Of a DNA stretch of 64,000 bases, positions 35,752 to 44,430 are shown piece after piece (within the stretch, counting starts at the first letter, position 1; the number at the start of each line of letters is the position of its first letter). A program made the translations under genes and the position numbers. The notes beneath the pieces were generated by a model that had not been told where the DNA came from, searched no databases, and worked only from the letters and a program-made list of their open reading frames with translations. The stretch is from Paenibacillus sp. 32O-W (GTDB lineage Bacteria; Bacillota; Bacilli; Paenibacillales; NBRC-103111), in contig NZ_VEGP01000004.1 in assembly GCF_007679495.1 (NCBI RefSeq), forward strand, positions 82,400-146,399, in the 5' to 3' direction.

Positions 35752-36816
35752 ATGAAAAAAGGGACAATTGTATTTATGCTGGTGGCTCTCGTATTAACCG
35801 TCGTTCTTGCGGGCTGCGGAAAGAAAGAGGAAGTTCAGCCGACGCCGTCCCCTGGCGGGCAGGAGAAGGAAGCGGCTCCGGTATCGGTTAGTATCGGATT
35901 ATTGAAGCTGACCAGTTCCGCACCTTTATTTATTGCAGTGGAGAAGGGGTTCTTCAAAGAGGAAAATATCGATGCCTCGTTAAAATGGTTTGATGCGGCA
36001 CAGCCGATCGCGGTCGCTACGGCTTCCGGAAGCGTAGACATCGGTGCAACGGGAATTACCGCAAGTTTGTATAATATGATTGCGGGCGGTCAGAAGCTGA
36101 CGATCGTAGCCGATAAAGGTAGAGAAGAGAAAGGCTATTCTTCCTCCGCTCTGTTGGTATCCAGCGATTCTCCTATTGCCGGCATCGCTGATTTGAAAGG
36201 CAAGAAAGTAGGTATTACCCAAACCGGTTCTACCTATCATTATATGATCGGCAGAATGCTGGAAAATCATGGCCTTACACTTGAAGACATTGAACTGACT
36301 CCGCTTAACAGCATTAAAGGATTAATGGACAGCTTGAAGAGCAAGCAGGTAGATGCCGTGCTGCTGAATGAGCCGAATATTTCCGCCGTACTTAAAGACG
36401 GTTATGGGAGAGTAGTTGCCCAGGTCGGAGACGAGATTCCTTACCAAACCTCCGGAATCTTCTACTCTCCGAAGTTTGCCGAGGATAAAGATGCGGCTGT
36501 ACGTTTTCTGAAGGCTTATGCCAAGGCTACCCGCTACTATTACGATGCGGTATTGGTGCAGCAGGATGGCAAAATCGTGCCGGGCGAAAATTATGATGAA
36601 GTAGTCAGCATTATTGCGAAGTATACGGACCAGCCGGAAGAGAACATTAAAGCAGGACTTCCGTATATGGATCCGGACGGCAGACTGCTTGCCGAAGATA
36701 TTCAGACGCAAATCGATTGGTATGCCAAGGAAAAGCTGATCGAAAAGAAGGTAGATTCCAGTACGATCGTTAATACGGAGATGCTGGAGCAAGCGTTAAA
36801 AGAATTAGGGAAGTGA
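35752..36816 (+). CDS. NMT1/SsuA-type ABC substrate-binding lipoprotein
   Basis: A 354-residue binding protein. The signal peptide ends in LTVVLAGC, giving a lipid-anchored Cys21, followed by a charged tether. The fold is that of the SsuA/TauA/THI5 group: SIGLLKLTSSAPLFIAVEKG, FFKEENIDASLKWF, AVATASGSVDIGATGIT, DLKGKKVGITQTGSTYHYM and DAVLLNEPNIS. Members bind sulfonates, nitrate, taurine, pyrimidine precursors or related small molecules. It leads a complete three-gene importer with the ATPase and permease that follow. No sulfur or thiamin gene or riboswitch is adjacent, so the substrate stays open. GGAGG lies 8 bases before the ATG. Confidence 0.9.
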   Translation: MKKGTIVFMLVALVLTVVLAGCGKKEEVQPTPSPGGQEKEAAPVSVSIGLLKLTSSAPLFIAVEKGFFKEENIDASLKWFDAAQPIAVATASGSVDIGATGITASLYNMIAGGQKLTIVADKGREEKGYSSSALLVSSDSPIAGIADLKGKKVGITQTGSTYHYMIGRMLENHGLTLEDIELTPLNSIKGLMDSLKSKQVDAVLLNEPNISAVLKDGYGRVVAQVGDEIPYQTSGIFYSPKFAEDKDAAVRFLKAYAKATRYYYDAVLVQQDGKIVPGENYDEVVSIIAKYTDQPEENIKAGLPYMDPDGRLLAEDIQTQIDWYAKEKLIEKKVDSSTIVNTEMLEQALKELGK

Positions 36817-36821
36817 CCGCA

Positions 36822-37598
36822 ATGAGAGTCGTGATCGAGAATGTGGAGAAGAAATTTATAGACTCCAAGAAGAAAGAAGTAATCGCACTGCAAAATATTA
36901 ATTTTGCGATCGAAAAGCAGGAATTTGTTGTCCTCGTCGGCCCCAGCGGCTGCGGGAAATCAACGCTCCTGAACATTGTCGGGGGTCTGCTGTCTCCAAG
37001 CTCGGGTTCCGTCTATTTCGAAGGGATAGAGAACAATAAAGAGCCGAGCCTTGGCATAGTATTTCAGGAAATAGCCCTTCTGCCTTGGCGGACGGTGTAT
37101 GAGAATGTTATATACGGCCTTGAGGAGAGAGGGGTCAGCAAGAAGGAGCAGCAGGAGAAGGGCCGGCATTACATCGATATGGTCGGTTTGACCGGATTCG
37201 AGTCCGCCTATCCGAAGCAGCTCTCGGGAGGAATGAAGCAGCGGGCAGGAATCGCCCGGGCGCTTGCCATCGAGCCCGATCTGCTGCTGATGGACGAGCC
37301 CTTCTCCGCACTGGATGCCCAGACCCGTACGCTCATGCAGGAGGAGCTGCTGACGATCTGGAACCGGACGAAGCTAAGCACACTGTATGTCACGCATAAC
37401 ATTCAGGAAGCGGTCTATCTTGCAGACCGTGTTGTCGTTCTCTCGAGGCATCCGGGCAGAATTAAAGAAATCATTCATATCGACTTGCCGAAAATGGGCA
37501 GGGATCAGGAGCAACACCGGAACCGGTTCGAGCATTATGCCGATCAGATCTGGCAATTGATCCGCCATGATGCCCAGGAAGCGTTGAAGGAGGGGTAG
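36822..37598 (+). CDS. SsuB/TauB-type ABC transporter ATP-binding protein
   Basis: A 258-residue ATPase. It has Walker A GPSGCGKST, Q-loop VFQEIALLPWR, signature LSGGMKQR, Walker B LLLMDEPFSALD, and the switch His in LYVTHNIQEA. The LPWRTVYENV segment is typical of the nitrate/sulfonate/taurine group. The start is ATG 36822; GTG 36813 overlaps the previous stop and is less likely. It follows the binding protein by 5 bases. Confidence 0.93.
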   Translation: MRVVIENVEKKFIDSKKKEVIALQNINFAIEKQEFVVLVGPSGCGKSTLLNIVGGLLSPSSGSVYFEGIENNKEPSLGIVFQEIALLPWRTVYENVIYGLEERGVSKKEQQEKGRHYIDMVGLTGFESAYPKQLSGGMKQRAGIARALAIEPDLLLMDEPFSALDAQTRTLMQEELLTIWNRTKLSTLYVTHNIQEAVYLADRVVVLSRHPGRIKEIIHIDLPKMGRDQEQHRNRFEHYADQIWQLIRHDAQEALKEG

Positions 37599-37604
37599 GG
37601 AGCG

Positions 37605-38399
37605 ATGAAGCAGGAATCCAGACAATATATTAAAAACCGTGTAGCCTTCCTCGATCAGAAAATCCCTGCATACGCTTCTGCAATCGGTGTAGTAGGCTTG
37701 CTTGTTCTGTGGGAGATCATCTGCCAGCTAGGGCTCGTCTCGCCGGTAGCTCTTCCGGCTCCGTCCGCCATCGTCATGGCAGGCTGGGAGCTGTTGACGA
37801 GCGGTGATCTTCACAAAAATCTGCTGGCCAGCATGTTTCGAATCGGGACCGGGTATGCGATCGGCTCGATTATCGGAATTACGGTCGGGCTGCTGCTCGG
37901 CTTCTCCAAATGGGCGGACGCCATTATTTCGCCGGTCGTCTACTCGATTTATCCGATTCCGAAGATTGCTCTTCTGCCGCTGATCATTCTGTGGTTCGGA
38001 ATCGGCGAGCTGCCTAAGGTATCGATTATCGCACTGGGCGTATTCTTCCCGGTAGTGATCAATACTTTCTCCGGGGTCAAGAACGTCGACCCTATTCTGA
38101 TCAAGGCAGCGGTAACCTTCGGCTCCAATCACTTTAACGTCATTCGAAAAGTGATTCTCCCGGGCTCTCTGCCGATGATCTTCGCCGGATTGAAGCTGTC
38201 CGCCGGTACCTCTCTGCTGCTGTTGGTGGCTGCGGAGATGATAGCGGCTCAGCAAGGGTTGGGATCGATGATTAACCATTACGGGAATCTGATGTTGACC
38301 ACCAAACTAATGGTGGGTGTGGTTATTCTTTCTCTGCTAGGAGTTATTTTTAACCGCAGCCTGCAGTGGGTGGAGCGGAAGCTTCTTCCTTGGAAATAA
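37605..38399 (+). CDS. SsuC/TauC-type ABC transporter permease
   Basis: A 264-residue permease with six predicted helices and the EAA loop VDPILIKAAVTFGSNHFNVI. The segments VLWEIICQLGLVSPVALPAP and LGFSKWADAIISPVVYSIYP are typical of the BPD_transp_1 group for sulfonate, nitrate or related substrates. The ATG follows AGGAGGGG by a few bases and lies 6 bases after the ATPase stop. A strong terminator follows, ending the operon. Confidence 0.93.
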   Translation: MKQESRQYIKNRVAFLDQKIPAYASAIGVVGLLVLWEIICQLGLVSPVALPAPSAIVMAGWELLTSGDLHKNLLASMFRIGTGYAIGSIIGITVGLLLGFSKWADAIISPVVYSIYPIPKIALLPLIILWFGIGELPKVSIIALGVFFPVVINTFSGVKNVDPILIKAAVTFGSNHFNVIRKVILPGSLPMIFAGLKLSAGTSLLLLVAAEMIAAQQGLGSMINHYGNLMLTTKLMVGVVILSLLGVIFNRSLQWVERKLLPWK

Positions 38400-38430
38400 T
38401 CTCGATCGTATATATTGTGTATAGTATTTT

Positions 38431-38476
38431 AACCGGTTCGTTCACCGTTTAATCCGTGAACGGCCGGTTTTTTCTT
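38431..38476 (+). terminator. Intrinsic terminator of the SsuABC-type operon
   Basis: The long stem pairs aaccgg and gttcac with gtgaac and ccggtt, and is followed by TTTTTTCTT. Confidence 0.88.
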
Positions 38477-38552
38477 ATGTTTTGGAGCAAGCGGGCGCTT
38501 GATCTGGCAGCAGCCTACCCTGTTTTTCCCTGAGTTATGGGGGAGCAAGACA

Positions 38553-38561
38553 TGTTACAAT
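38553..38561 (+). promoter_or_regulatory. Extended -10 promoter of the DNA ligase-like gene
   Basis: TGTTACAAT lies 18 bases before the ATG. No -35 is seen. Confidence 0.4.
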
Positions 38562-38578
38562 GGCATTGGTGATCTATT

Positions 38579-39460
38579 ATGATTTATGAACCTATGATTC
38601 CGATACGACAAGATAAGCCGTTCGATGATCCGGCCTATTTATTCGAGCCGAAGGTGGAAGGCCACCGGGTGCTGCTGGTGCATCAGAACGGGATAACGCG
38701 GCTATTCACCCGTCACGGGCATGAAATCACACACCGCTATCCCGAGCTTGTGCGGGTTCCGGTGAACGAGGATGTTGTGCTCGACGGGGAAGCGGCCTTT
38801 ATAGATCCTGCGACAGGGAAGCTGGAGCCGGCTCTGGCTAAGGAAAGAATCCGATTGAATAAGCGGAAGCAGATTTATGACGCCCAGAGACTTGTACCGG
38901 CGCGTTTTTTTGTATTTGATATTTTGCAGCGGGGTGGAGAAGACTTGCGTCCTCTGCCTTTGGCCGAAAGAAAAAGGCATTTGGAGGAAGCCATCACGGA
39001 TAACGATTATTTTTACAAGATGAAGTATGTGGAGGGCTGTGGCAGAGCCTTATTTCAAGCTGCGCTTGAACGTGGTGCGGCTGCAGGGGTAGTCGCCAAG
39101 CGTATAGACAGCCCTTATATAGCGGGGTTATCTCCCGAGTGGCGCCAAATACCCTGTTATCGGACAGAAAAGGTATATGTGACCGGATATTGCAAACGGG
39201 GCTCCGGCTGGTTGATAGGGGTTCAAGCAGACAACGGGGAAATCAAGCCTGCCGGGCTGGTCGGTTCCGACGTAATCATGCCTGACCGGATCTGGTTTGT
39301 TAAAGCCGCCGCCAAACAATACTCGGGCGAAGATCATCATTATGTCTACCTGAAGCCCGGCATAGAAGCGGAGCTAACCTTCCAGGGCTGGACGAAGGAA
39401 GGAAAGGTGCGGAAGCCCGTCTGTTTGAATAAACCAGCAGCGCTGCGGCTGCATGCATAA
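38579..39460 (+). CDS. Divergent ATP-dependent DNA ligase-like protein
   Basis: A 293-residue protein with the adenylation and OB domains of the ATP-dependent ligase family in the size range of LigD-type ligase modules. Motif I is EPKVEGHRV with the adenylate Lys25 (usually KxDG), motif III is VVLDGEAAFID, and motif IIIa is FFVFDIL. Motif IV reads AGVVAKRID, with Ala where the family has a metal-binding Glu, and motif V reads WRQIPCYRTEK, where the usual K-x-K lysines are missing. The enzyme may be impaired or specialised. No ku gene is adjacent. It has its own likely promoter. It could act on DNA ends during spore germination, but that is speculation. Confidence 0.8.
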   Translation: MIYEPMIPIRQDKPFDDPAYLFEPKVEGHRVLLVHQNGITRLFTRHGHEITHRYPELVRVPVNEDVVLDGEAAFIDPATGKLEPALAKERIRLNKRKQIYDAQRLVPARFFVFDILQRGGEDLRPLPLAERKRHLEEAITDNDYFYKMKYVEGCGRALFQAALERGAAAGVVAKRIDSPYIAGLSPEWRQIPCYRTEKVYVTGYCKRGSGWLIGVQADNGEIKPAGLVGSDVIMPDRIWFVKAAAKQYSGEDHHYVYLKPGIEAELTFQGWTKEGKVRKPVCLNKPAALRLHA

Positions 39461-39505
39461 TTCTGTATAGGGAAGGCCGGCCGCTAACTGCGGAAGCTCT
39501 TTCTC

Positions 39506-39534
39506 TTGCATAGCTTCTTCCTATCGGCAATAAT
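39506..39534 (+). promoter_or_regulatory. Possible promoter of the lutR-like gene
   Basis: TTGCAT and AATAAT are separated by 17 bp, ending 30 bases before the start codon. Confidence 0.35.
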
Positions 39535-39563
39535 AGAAGGGGTAGGAGTAAAGAACGAAAGAG

Positions 39564-40286
39564 TTGAACCCAGTGGAAATCAGTAAAATTGCCCATCGTA
39601 AAATATATGAGGAAATTGCCGAGCAAATCAAAAAACAAATTATCGACGGCGGGCTTCCTCCGGGCACCAAGCTTCCCTCGACGCGAGAATTGTCTGAAAG
39701 TTATCAGGTCGGAAGATCCACGGTGCGGGAAGCGCTGAGCGCATTGAAAGCTATGGGATTGGTTGATATCCGGCAGGGGGAAGGAAGCTATGTGCGCAGT
39801 CTGGAATCCGAAGATTTATCGATGCCGGATCTGGAGTCGCTCCTGTTGAGCAGGAAGACGGTGCTCGAGCTGCTGGAGGCCCGGCAATCCCTAGAAATCT
39901 CCAATGCGGGATTGGCTGCGTCGAAACGAACGGAAGAAGATTTGCAAGCCTTCGAGTCCATTCTGTCGGCTATGGAGAAGAATATCGGAAATGAAGAGGA
40001 AGGCGAGAAGTACGACCTGCAATTTCATATGACGCTCGCCCGGGCAACGCATAATTCGATTATGGTGCGTCTCTTGGAGACCATATCCTCCCAGGTCGAG
40101 ATGGCGATCCGGGGTACGCGAAGACTGGAGCTGTATTCGAAAACTCCCGCTTCCCGCCGCTTATGGATGGAGCATAAAGATATCTTCGAAGCGGTAAAGA
40201 AGAAGGACCCCGGTCTCGCCCAGGAAAAAATGAGAATTCATCTTTACCATGTCGAGCAAGTGCTGATCCGCCACCTGAAGCCTTGA
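39564..40286 (+). CDS. lutR: GntR/FadR-family regulator, LutR-like
   Basis: A 240-residue regulator. Residues about 8-75 are the GntR helix-turn-helix (IYEEIAEQIKKQIIDGGLPP, TKLPSTRELSESYQVGRSTV), and residues about 95-230 the all-helical FCD ligand domain with metal-type residues in DLQFHMTLARATHN and RLWMEHKDIFEA. LutR represses lutABC in Bacillus until L-lactate is present. It lies directly upstream of lutABC in the same direction, which supports the name. The start may be TTG 39564 or GTG 39573; neither has a strong ribosome binding site. Confidence 0.85.
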   Translation: MNPVEISKIAHRKIYEEIAEQIKKQIIDGGLPPGTKLPSTRELSESYQVGRSTVREALSALKAMGLVDIRQGEGSYVRSLESEDLSMPDLESLLLSRKTVLELLEARQSLEISNAGLAASKRTEEDLQAFESILSAMEKNIGNEEEGEKYDLQFHMTLARATHNSIMVRLLETISSQVEMAIRGTRRLELYSKTPASRRLWMEHKDIFEAVKKKDPGLAQEKMRIHLYHVEQVLIRHLKP

Positions 40287-40338
40287 TTTTAGGGGACGGA
40301 TCTTTTTTCTTTAAAAAAAGACTTTAAAAATTCCAACT

Positions 40339-40363
40339 TATCTGATAACCTGATAACCAGATA
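40339..40363. promoter_or_regulatory. Probable LutR operator upstream of lutA
   Basis: TATCTG and CAGATA arms flank two direct copies of CTGATAAC, about 45 bases before lutA. Position and symmetry suit a GntR-type repressor. Confidence 0.5.
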
Positions 40364-40408
40364 GCTATTTTTCGGTCATATCATTTTAAACAGAAGGAGT
40401 CCCTGCTG

Positions 40409-41140
40409 ATGAGAGTATCGTTATTTATAACTTGTTTGGCTGATCAGCTCTATCCCCAGGTCGGTGAAAGCGTTGTCCGCTTGCTGAACCGGTACGGCTG
40501 TGAAGTGGATTTTCCCGAGGGCCAGACCTGCTGCGGACAGCCGGCCTTTAACAGCGGTTATCAGGAGGAAACGAGGGAAGTCGCCCGATCGATGATCCGG
40601 GCTTTTGAGAAGAGCGATTATGTCGTTTCCCCGTCGGGCTCCTGCACGGGAATGATTCATCATTTTTACCCTTATCTGTTTCAGGAAGAGCCTGAATGGC
40701 TGGCTAAAGCGGAAGCGCTTGCAAAGAAAACATACGAGTTTTCACAGTTTTTGGTCCATGTTCTGGGCGTTACGGATCTGGAGGCGGAATTTCCGGCCAA
40801 AGTAACTTATCATCCGTCCTGCCATGCGATGAGATTGCTTGGTGTAAGGAATGAGCCGATTGAACTGCTAAAGCATGTTCGAGGCTTGGAATATGCAGAT
40901 CTCCCCTACAAGGAGGATTGCTGCGGATTCGGCGGTACCTTCGCGGTCAAGATGGCGGACATGTCGGAAGCGATGGTTTGCGAGAAGGCGGCCAATGTCT
41001 GCTCAACGCAAGCGGAGGTGCTGGTCGGAACCGATATGGGCTGTTTAATGAATATTGGTGGACGCTTGCAGAAAGAGGGCAAGCCCGTCCGGGTCATGCA
41101 TTTGGCCGAATTGCTGGAGGAAGGAGTGAAGCGTAAATGA
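40409..41140 (+). CDS. lutA: L-lactate utilisation protein LutA, Fe-S oxidoreductase
   Basis: A 243-residue protein with two cysteine-rich CCG domains: CCGQPAFNSGY near residue 42 and CCGFGGTFAVKM near residue 171, each preceded by further cysteines (SPSGSCTGM, YHPSCHAMR). LutABC forms an iron-sulfur complex that oxidises L-lactate to pyruvate in Bacillus and relatives, feeding electrons to the respiratory chain. It is the first gene of the lutABC operon. Its stop overlaps the start of lutB by 4 bases. The ATG follows AAGGAG. Confidence 0.93.
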   Translation: MRVSLFITCLADQLYPQVGESVVRLLNRYGCEVDFPEGQTCCGQPAFNSGYQEETREVARSMIRAFEKSDYVVSPSGSCTGMIHHFYPYLFQEEPEWLAKAEALAKKTYEFSQFLVHVLGVTDLEAEFPAKVTYHPSCHAMRLLGVRNEPIELLKHVRGLEYADLPYKEDCCGFGGTFAVKMADMSEAMVCEKAANVCSTQAEVLVGTDMGCLMNIGGRLQKEGKPVRVMHLAELLEEGVKRK

Positions 41141-42666
41141 GCGGGCACGGAAATCAAGCGGAGATGATGCAGGAGGAGCCGATTGGCTCCGGTCTTAAGA
41201 GAAGAACGGAGGAGGCATTGAATAACCCGTTCTTGCGCAAAGCGGTTGCTTTCACCACCGACAAGCTGCGCAGCGGTCGTCTTCAGGCAATGGAGGATTT
41301 CGGCAGCTGGGAGGAGTGGCGGGAACGGGGAAGGGCCATCCGGGAGCATACTATCCGTCATCTGGATTTTTATTTAAACCAGTTTGCGGAAAACGTCGTT
41401 AAGGCCGGCGGTCATGTTCACTTCTGCCGGGAAGCCGGAGAGGCGGTTAATACCTTCTTGGATATTGCCAAACGGCATAATACGAAGCTTGTAGCTAAAG
41501 GCAAGTCCATGGTGTCTGAGGAAATCCATCTGAACCGGCATCTCAATGAGGAAGGGATCGAGGCCATTGAAACAGACTTGGGCGAGTATATTCTCCAGTT
41601 GGCCAAAGAGACGCCTTCTCACTTGATTATTCCGGCCATCCATAAAAACAAGGAACAAATCGCCGATTTATTCACGGAAGATTCCGGGGAACAGATGGCG
41701 CCGGAGACGTCCACTCTCGCCGCTTATGCGAGACAAAAGCTGCGGCAATATTTTCTTGAAGCCGGGATTGGTCTCACGGGCTGCAACTTCGGGGTTGCAG
41801 AGTCCGGCTCGATTACTCTCGTATCCAACGAGGGCAATGGGCGAATGGTCTCGACGATACCGAAGGTCCATGTCGTCATTATGGGTATGGAACGGCTCGT
41901 GCCAACGTTCGAGGATTTGGAGGTCGTGCTTAACCTGCTGGCACGGAGCGCCACCGGACAGAAGCTGACCGTTTACACATCCTTGTTGACGGGGCCGAGA
42001 GGCGCGGAGGATCTGGACGGTCCGGAGGAGCTTCACGTTATCGTCCTGGATAACGGGCGGTCGGCGCAGTTAGGAGACCCTATCTTCCAGGAGGTACTCC
42101 ATTGTATCCGCTGTGCGGCCTGTCTCAATGTATGTCCGGTTTACCGGCATATCGGAGGACACACGTACGGATCGGTATACAGCGGTCCGATTGGCGCGGT
42201 GTTAACTCCTCTGCTGAAGCAGGATATGAAGGAGGCGGGGCAGTTAGCCTATGCTTCCAGCCTGTGCGGAGCATGCTATGAAGCTTGTCCGGTCAAAATC
42301 CCGCTGCATGACATGCTCGTTCATCTGCGCTATCGCAAGGTTAGGCTTAAGATGACTTCTTTGCCGGAAAGGCTGGCCTTCCGAACGTTTCAAACCGCGT
42401 TCGGAAATGTGAAAGTGTACCGGATGGCGACTAAAGCCGCTTATTATTTGCAAAAGCCTTTCGGACAGAACGGCATGATTCGCCGCGGCCCCGGACCGCT
42501 GGCCGGATGGACGAAATCCCGGTTCTTTCCAATGAAACCCAGGCTGTCTTTCAGGGATAGATGGCAGACGCTGCAGAACGAGCTGAAGAGCTCGGACAGG
42601 AAGAAAGGGCAGGCCGCGGAACAGGATCAAAGCCATAATGGCAAGGGCGAGAGGGGGACATACTAA
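41137..42666 (+). CDS. lutB: L-lactate utilisation protein LutB, Fe-S protein
   Basis: A 509-residue protein. The N-terminal 300 residues form a LUD domain (GLTGCNFGVAESGSITLVSN). Two 4Fe-4S motifs follow, CIRCAACLNVCPVY and CGACYEACPVKIP. The C-terminal 100 residues are basic with little conservation. It works with LutA and LutC in lactate oxidation. ATGA overlap with lutA and a one-base overlap with lutC show tight coupling. Confidence 0.93.
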   Translation: MSGHGNQAEMMQEEPIGSGLKRRTEEALNNPFLRKAVAFTTDKLRSGRLQAMEDFGSWEEWRERGRAIREHTIRHLDFYLNQFAENVVKAGGHVHFCREAGEAVNTFLDIAKRHNTKLVAKGKSMVSEEIHLNRHLNEEGIEAIETDLGEYILQLAKETPSHLIIPAIHKNKEQIADLFTEDSGEQMAPETSTLAAYARQKLRQYFLEAGIGLTGCNFGVAESGSITLVSNEGNGRMVSTIPKVHVVIMGMERLVPTFEDLEVVLNLLARSATGQKLTVYTSLLTGPRGAEDLDGPEELHVIVLDNGRSAQLGDPIFQEVLHCIRCAACLNVCPVYRHIGGHTYGSVYSGPIGAVLTPLLKQDMKEAGQLAYASSLCGACYEACPVKIPLHDMLVHLRYRKVRLKMTSLPERLAFRTFQTAFGNVKVYRMATKAAYYLQKPFGQNGMIRRGPGPLAGWTKSRFFPMKPRLSFRDRWQTLQNELKSSDRKKGQAAEQDQSHNGKGERGTY

Positions 42667-43448
42667 TGACCAGAGCAGGAACGATGACGGGAAGAGACGA
42701 GTTTATGCGTCATATTGCAGAACGGCTTGGCCGTTCTGTACCGATGACAGAGGCTCCTCAGCATATTCATAAGGGGGCTCCCGAATTTTATCGGGAGCTG
42801 CAGCTTAGTCGCGAAGAAAGGCTGGAGCTCTTCATCCGTAACTGGACAGCCTTAACGGGGAAAGTATGGGTAGTGCCCCAATCAGAAGCTCACAGCGGAA
42901 TCCGGCAATGTTTGGCCGAGGTGCTGGAGGAGCATAGAGTAGCCAAAGTATCACGCTGGGAGCATCCCCGAATCCAGGAGCTGCAATTGGATGAGTGGCT
43001 GAACGAGAAAGGCATCGGGGTAGTGCCCTGGAAGGAGGGCCTTTCCACGGAGACAGCGGATGGCTGGGAGCCGGCCCCGCATGCAGCGGGCCCTAACTGG
43101 CTGCAGAGAAGCGAGCTGCTTCGCAGGACGGAGCAGTGCCAGTTGGGCCTCGTATGGCCGGAATACGCGGTGGCCAATTCGGGCACACTAGTGCTGCTTT
43201 CCCACGGAGGCAGCGGTCGGTCGGTCAGTTTGCTGACGGGTATTCTATTTGCGATATTCCATGCAGATCAACTGGTATCACGGATGGGAGAAGCCTTCGC
43301 CGGAATTAAGGAAAAGCACCCCGGCATGCAAGGCCTGCCCTCTTCCATCAATCTGATTACCGGCCCGAGCCGGAGTGCGGATATTGAGAATGACTTGACC
43401 ATAGGTATTCATGGACCGGGCAAGGTTTGCGCCGTCATCCTGAAGTAG
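42666..43448 (+). CDS. lutC: L-lactate utilisation protein LutC
   Basis: A 260-residue LUD-domain protein, the third subunit of the lactate-oxidising complex. It shows LGLVWPEYAVANSGTLVLLS, PSSINLITGPSRSADIENDL and the closing GIHGPGKVCAVIL of the family. The ATG overlaps the lutB stop by one base (TAATG). The segment SVSLLTGILFAIFHADQLV in the middle is normal for LutC. No terminator is obvious before the DJ-1 gene, 186 bases downstream. Confidence 0.93.
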   Translation: MTRAGTMTGRDEFMRHIAERLGRSVPMTEAPQHIHKGAPEFYRELQLSREERLELFIRNWTALTGKVWVVPQSEAHSGIRQCLAEVLEEHRVAKVSRWEHPRIQELQLDEWLNEKGIGVVPWKEGLSTETADGWEPAPHAAGPNWLQRSELLRRTEQCQLGLVWPEYAVANSGTLVLLSHGGSGRSVSLLTGILFAIFHADQLVSRMGEAFAGIKEKHPGMQGLPSSINLITGPSRSADIENDLTIGIHGPGKVCAVILK

Positions 43449-43634
43449 AGCAGTGACAGGGAGTACAAAATTGCTTCGAAGTAACCGTCAATTATTAAGC
43501 CTCGTACCTCGAAATGAAAAAAGCGAATTGAAGTCCCGCATTGCTTTTCATCTGAACAAGCGGAACTAAAACTGCTTTACATTGGCCTTGTAATAGAGGA
43601 AAATAGAGGCAATAAGCCAAGAAGGAGTGATTCG

Positions 43635-44192
43635 ATGTCTAAAAAGATTCTGATCATCACCGGAGACGCCGCTGAGTCCTTGGAGGTCTATTATCCTTAC
43701 TACCGACTGTTGGAAGAAGGGTATGAAGCCGTGATTGCTTCCCCTACCAAGAAGGTTCTCCACACCGTCGTTCACGATTTCGTAGGTTGGGACACTTATA
43801 CCGAGAAGCAAGGATATTTGCTGGAATCGCATGTTTCCTTCGATCAGGTCAATCCGGAGGAATACGACGGGCTCATTATTCCCGGAGGACGGGCGCCGGA
43901 GTATATCCGGATGGACAAACATATTCCATCCATAGTCGGCCACTTCTTTGCCGCAAACAAGCCGGTAGGAGTGATCTGTCACGCGGCTTTGGTTCTCAGT
44001 GTGCTTGAAGACAAGCGAATTTTCAGCAATCGGACGATGACGGCATATTCCGCTTGCCGGTATGATGTTGAAAGCTTGGGCGCCACCTATACGACAGAAA
44101 CCCTTCATGTGGATGATAATATCGTGTCCGGCCATGCTTGGCCTGATTTGCCGGGATTTATGCGGGAATTTCTGAAGCTGGTACGAAAATAA
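43635..44192 (+). CDS. DJ-1/PfpI family protein
   Basis: A 185-residue protein of the class I glutamine-amidotransferase-like superfamily. It has the start KKILIITGDAAESLEVYYPY, the conserved Glu region, DGLIIPGGRAPEYIR, the nucleophile elbow with Cys115 in GVICHAAL, and VSGHAWPDLPGFM. Members act as protein deglycases, glyoxalases, chaperones or peptidases in stress responses; the length and the AESLEVYYP variant point to the PfpI/YhbO-like branch. AAGGAG lies 7 bases before the ATG. It is single and followed by a hairpin terminator. Confidence 0.9.
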   Translation: MSKKILIITGDAAESLEVYYPYYRLLEEGYEAVIASPTKKVLHTVVHDFVGWDTYTEKQGYLLESHVSFDQVNPEEYDGLIIPGGRAPEYIRMDKHIPSIVGHFFAANKPVGVICHAALVLSVLEDKRIFSNRTMTAYSACRYDVESLGATYTTETLHVDDNIVSGHAWPDLPGFMREFLKLVRK

Positions 44193-44200
44193 TATTTAGT

Positions 44201-44235
44201 AAAAAGAGGCCGTTCTTATGGGGAGCGGCTTTTTG
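44201..44235 (+). terminator. Intrinsic terminator of the DJ-1 gene
   Basis: An imperfect stem pairs aaaaag...gccg with cggc...tttt and the hairpin ends in five T. Confidence 0.65.
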
Positions 44236-44430
44236 TGCGTTCGGCAGACTATTCTCTGACGCAGGTAAAGTCCTGATGCACTGAAGTTAAGGATACGATT
44301 AGTTGATTCAGCACTTCGTAATTGAGTGGACCCGACTTCTGGAAGAGACAGATAGTCAGTCGGATGTTGAAGGCGTTTTCTTGCGCAGCTCTTGAGGAAC
44401 ATCTTACTATCAAGGAGAGGGGAAATACTG

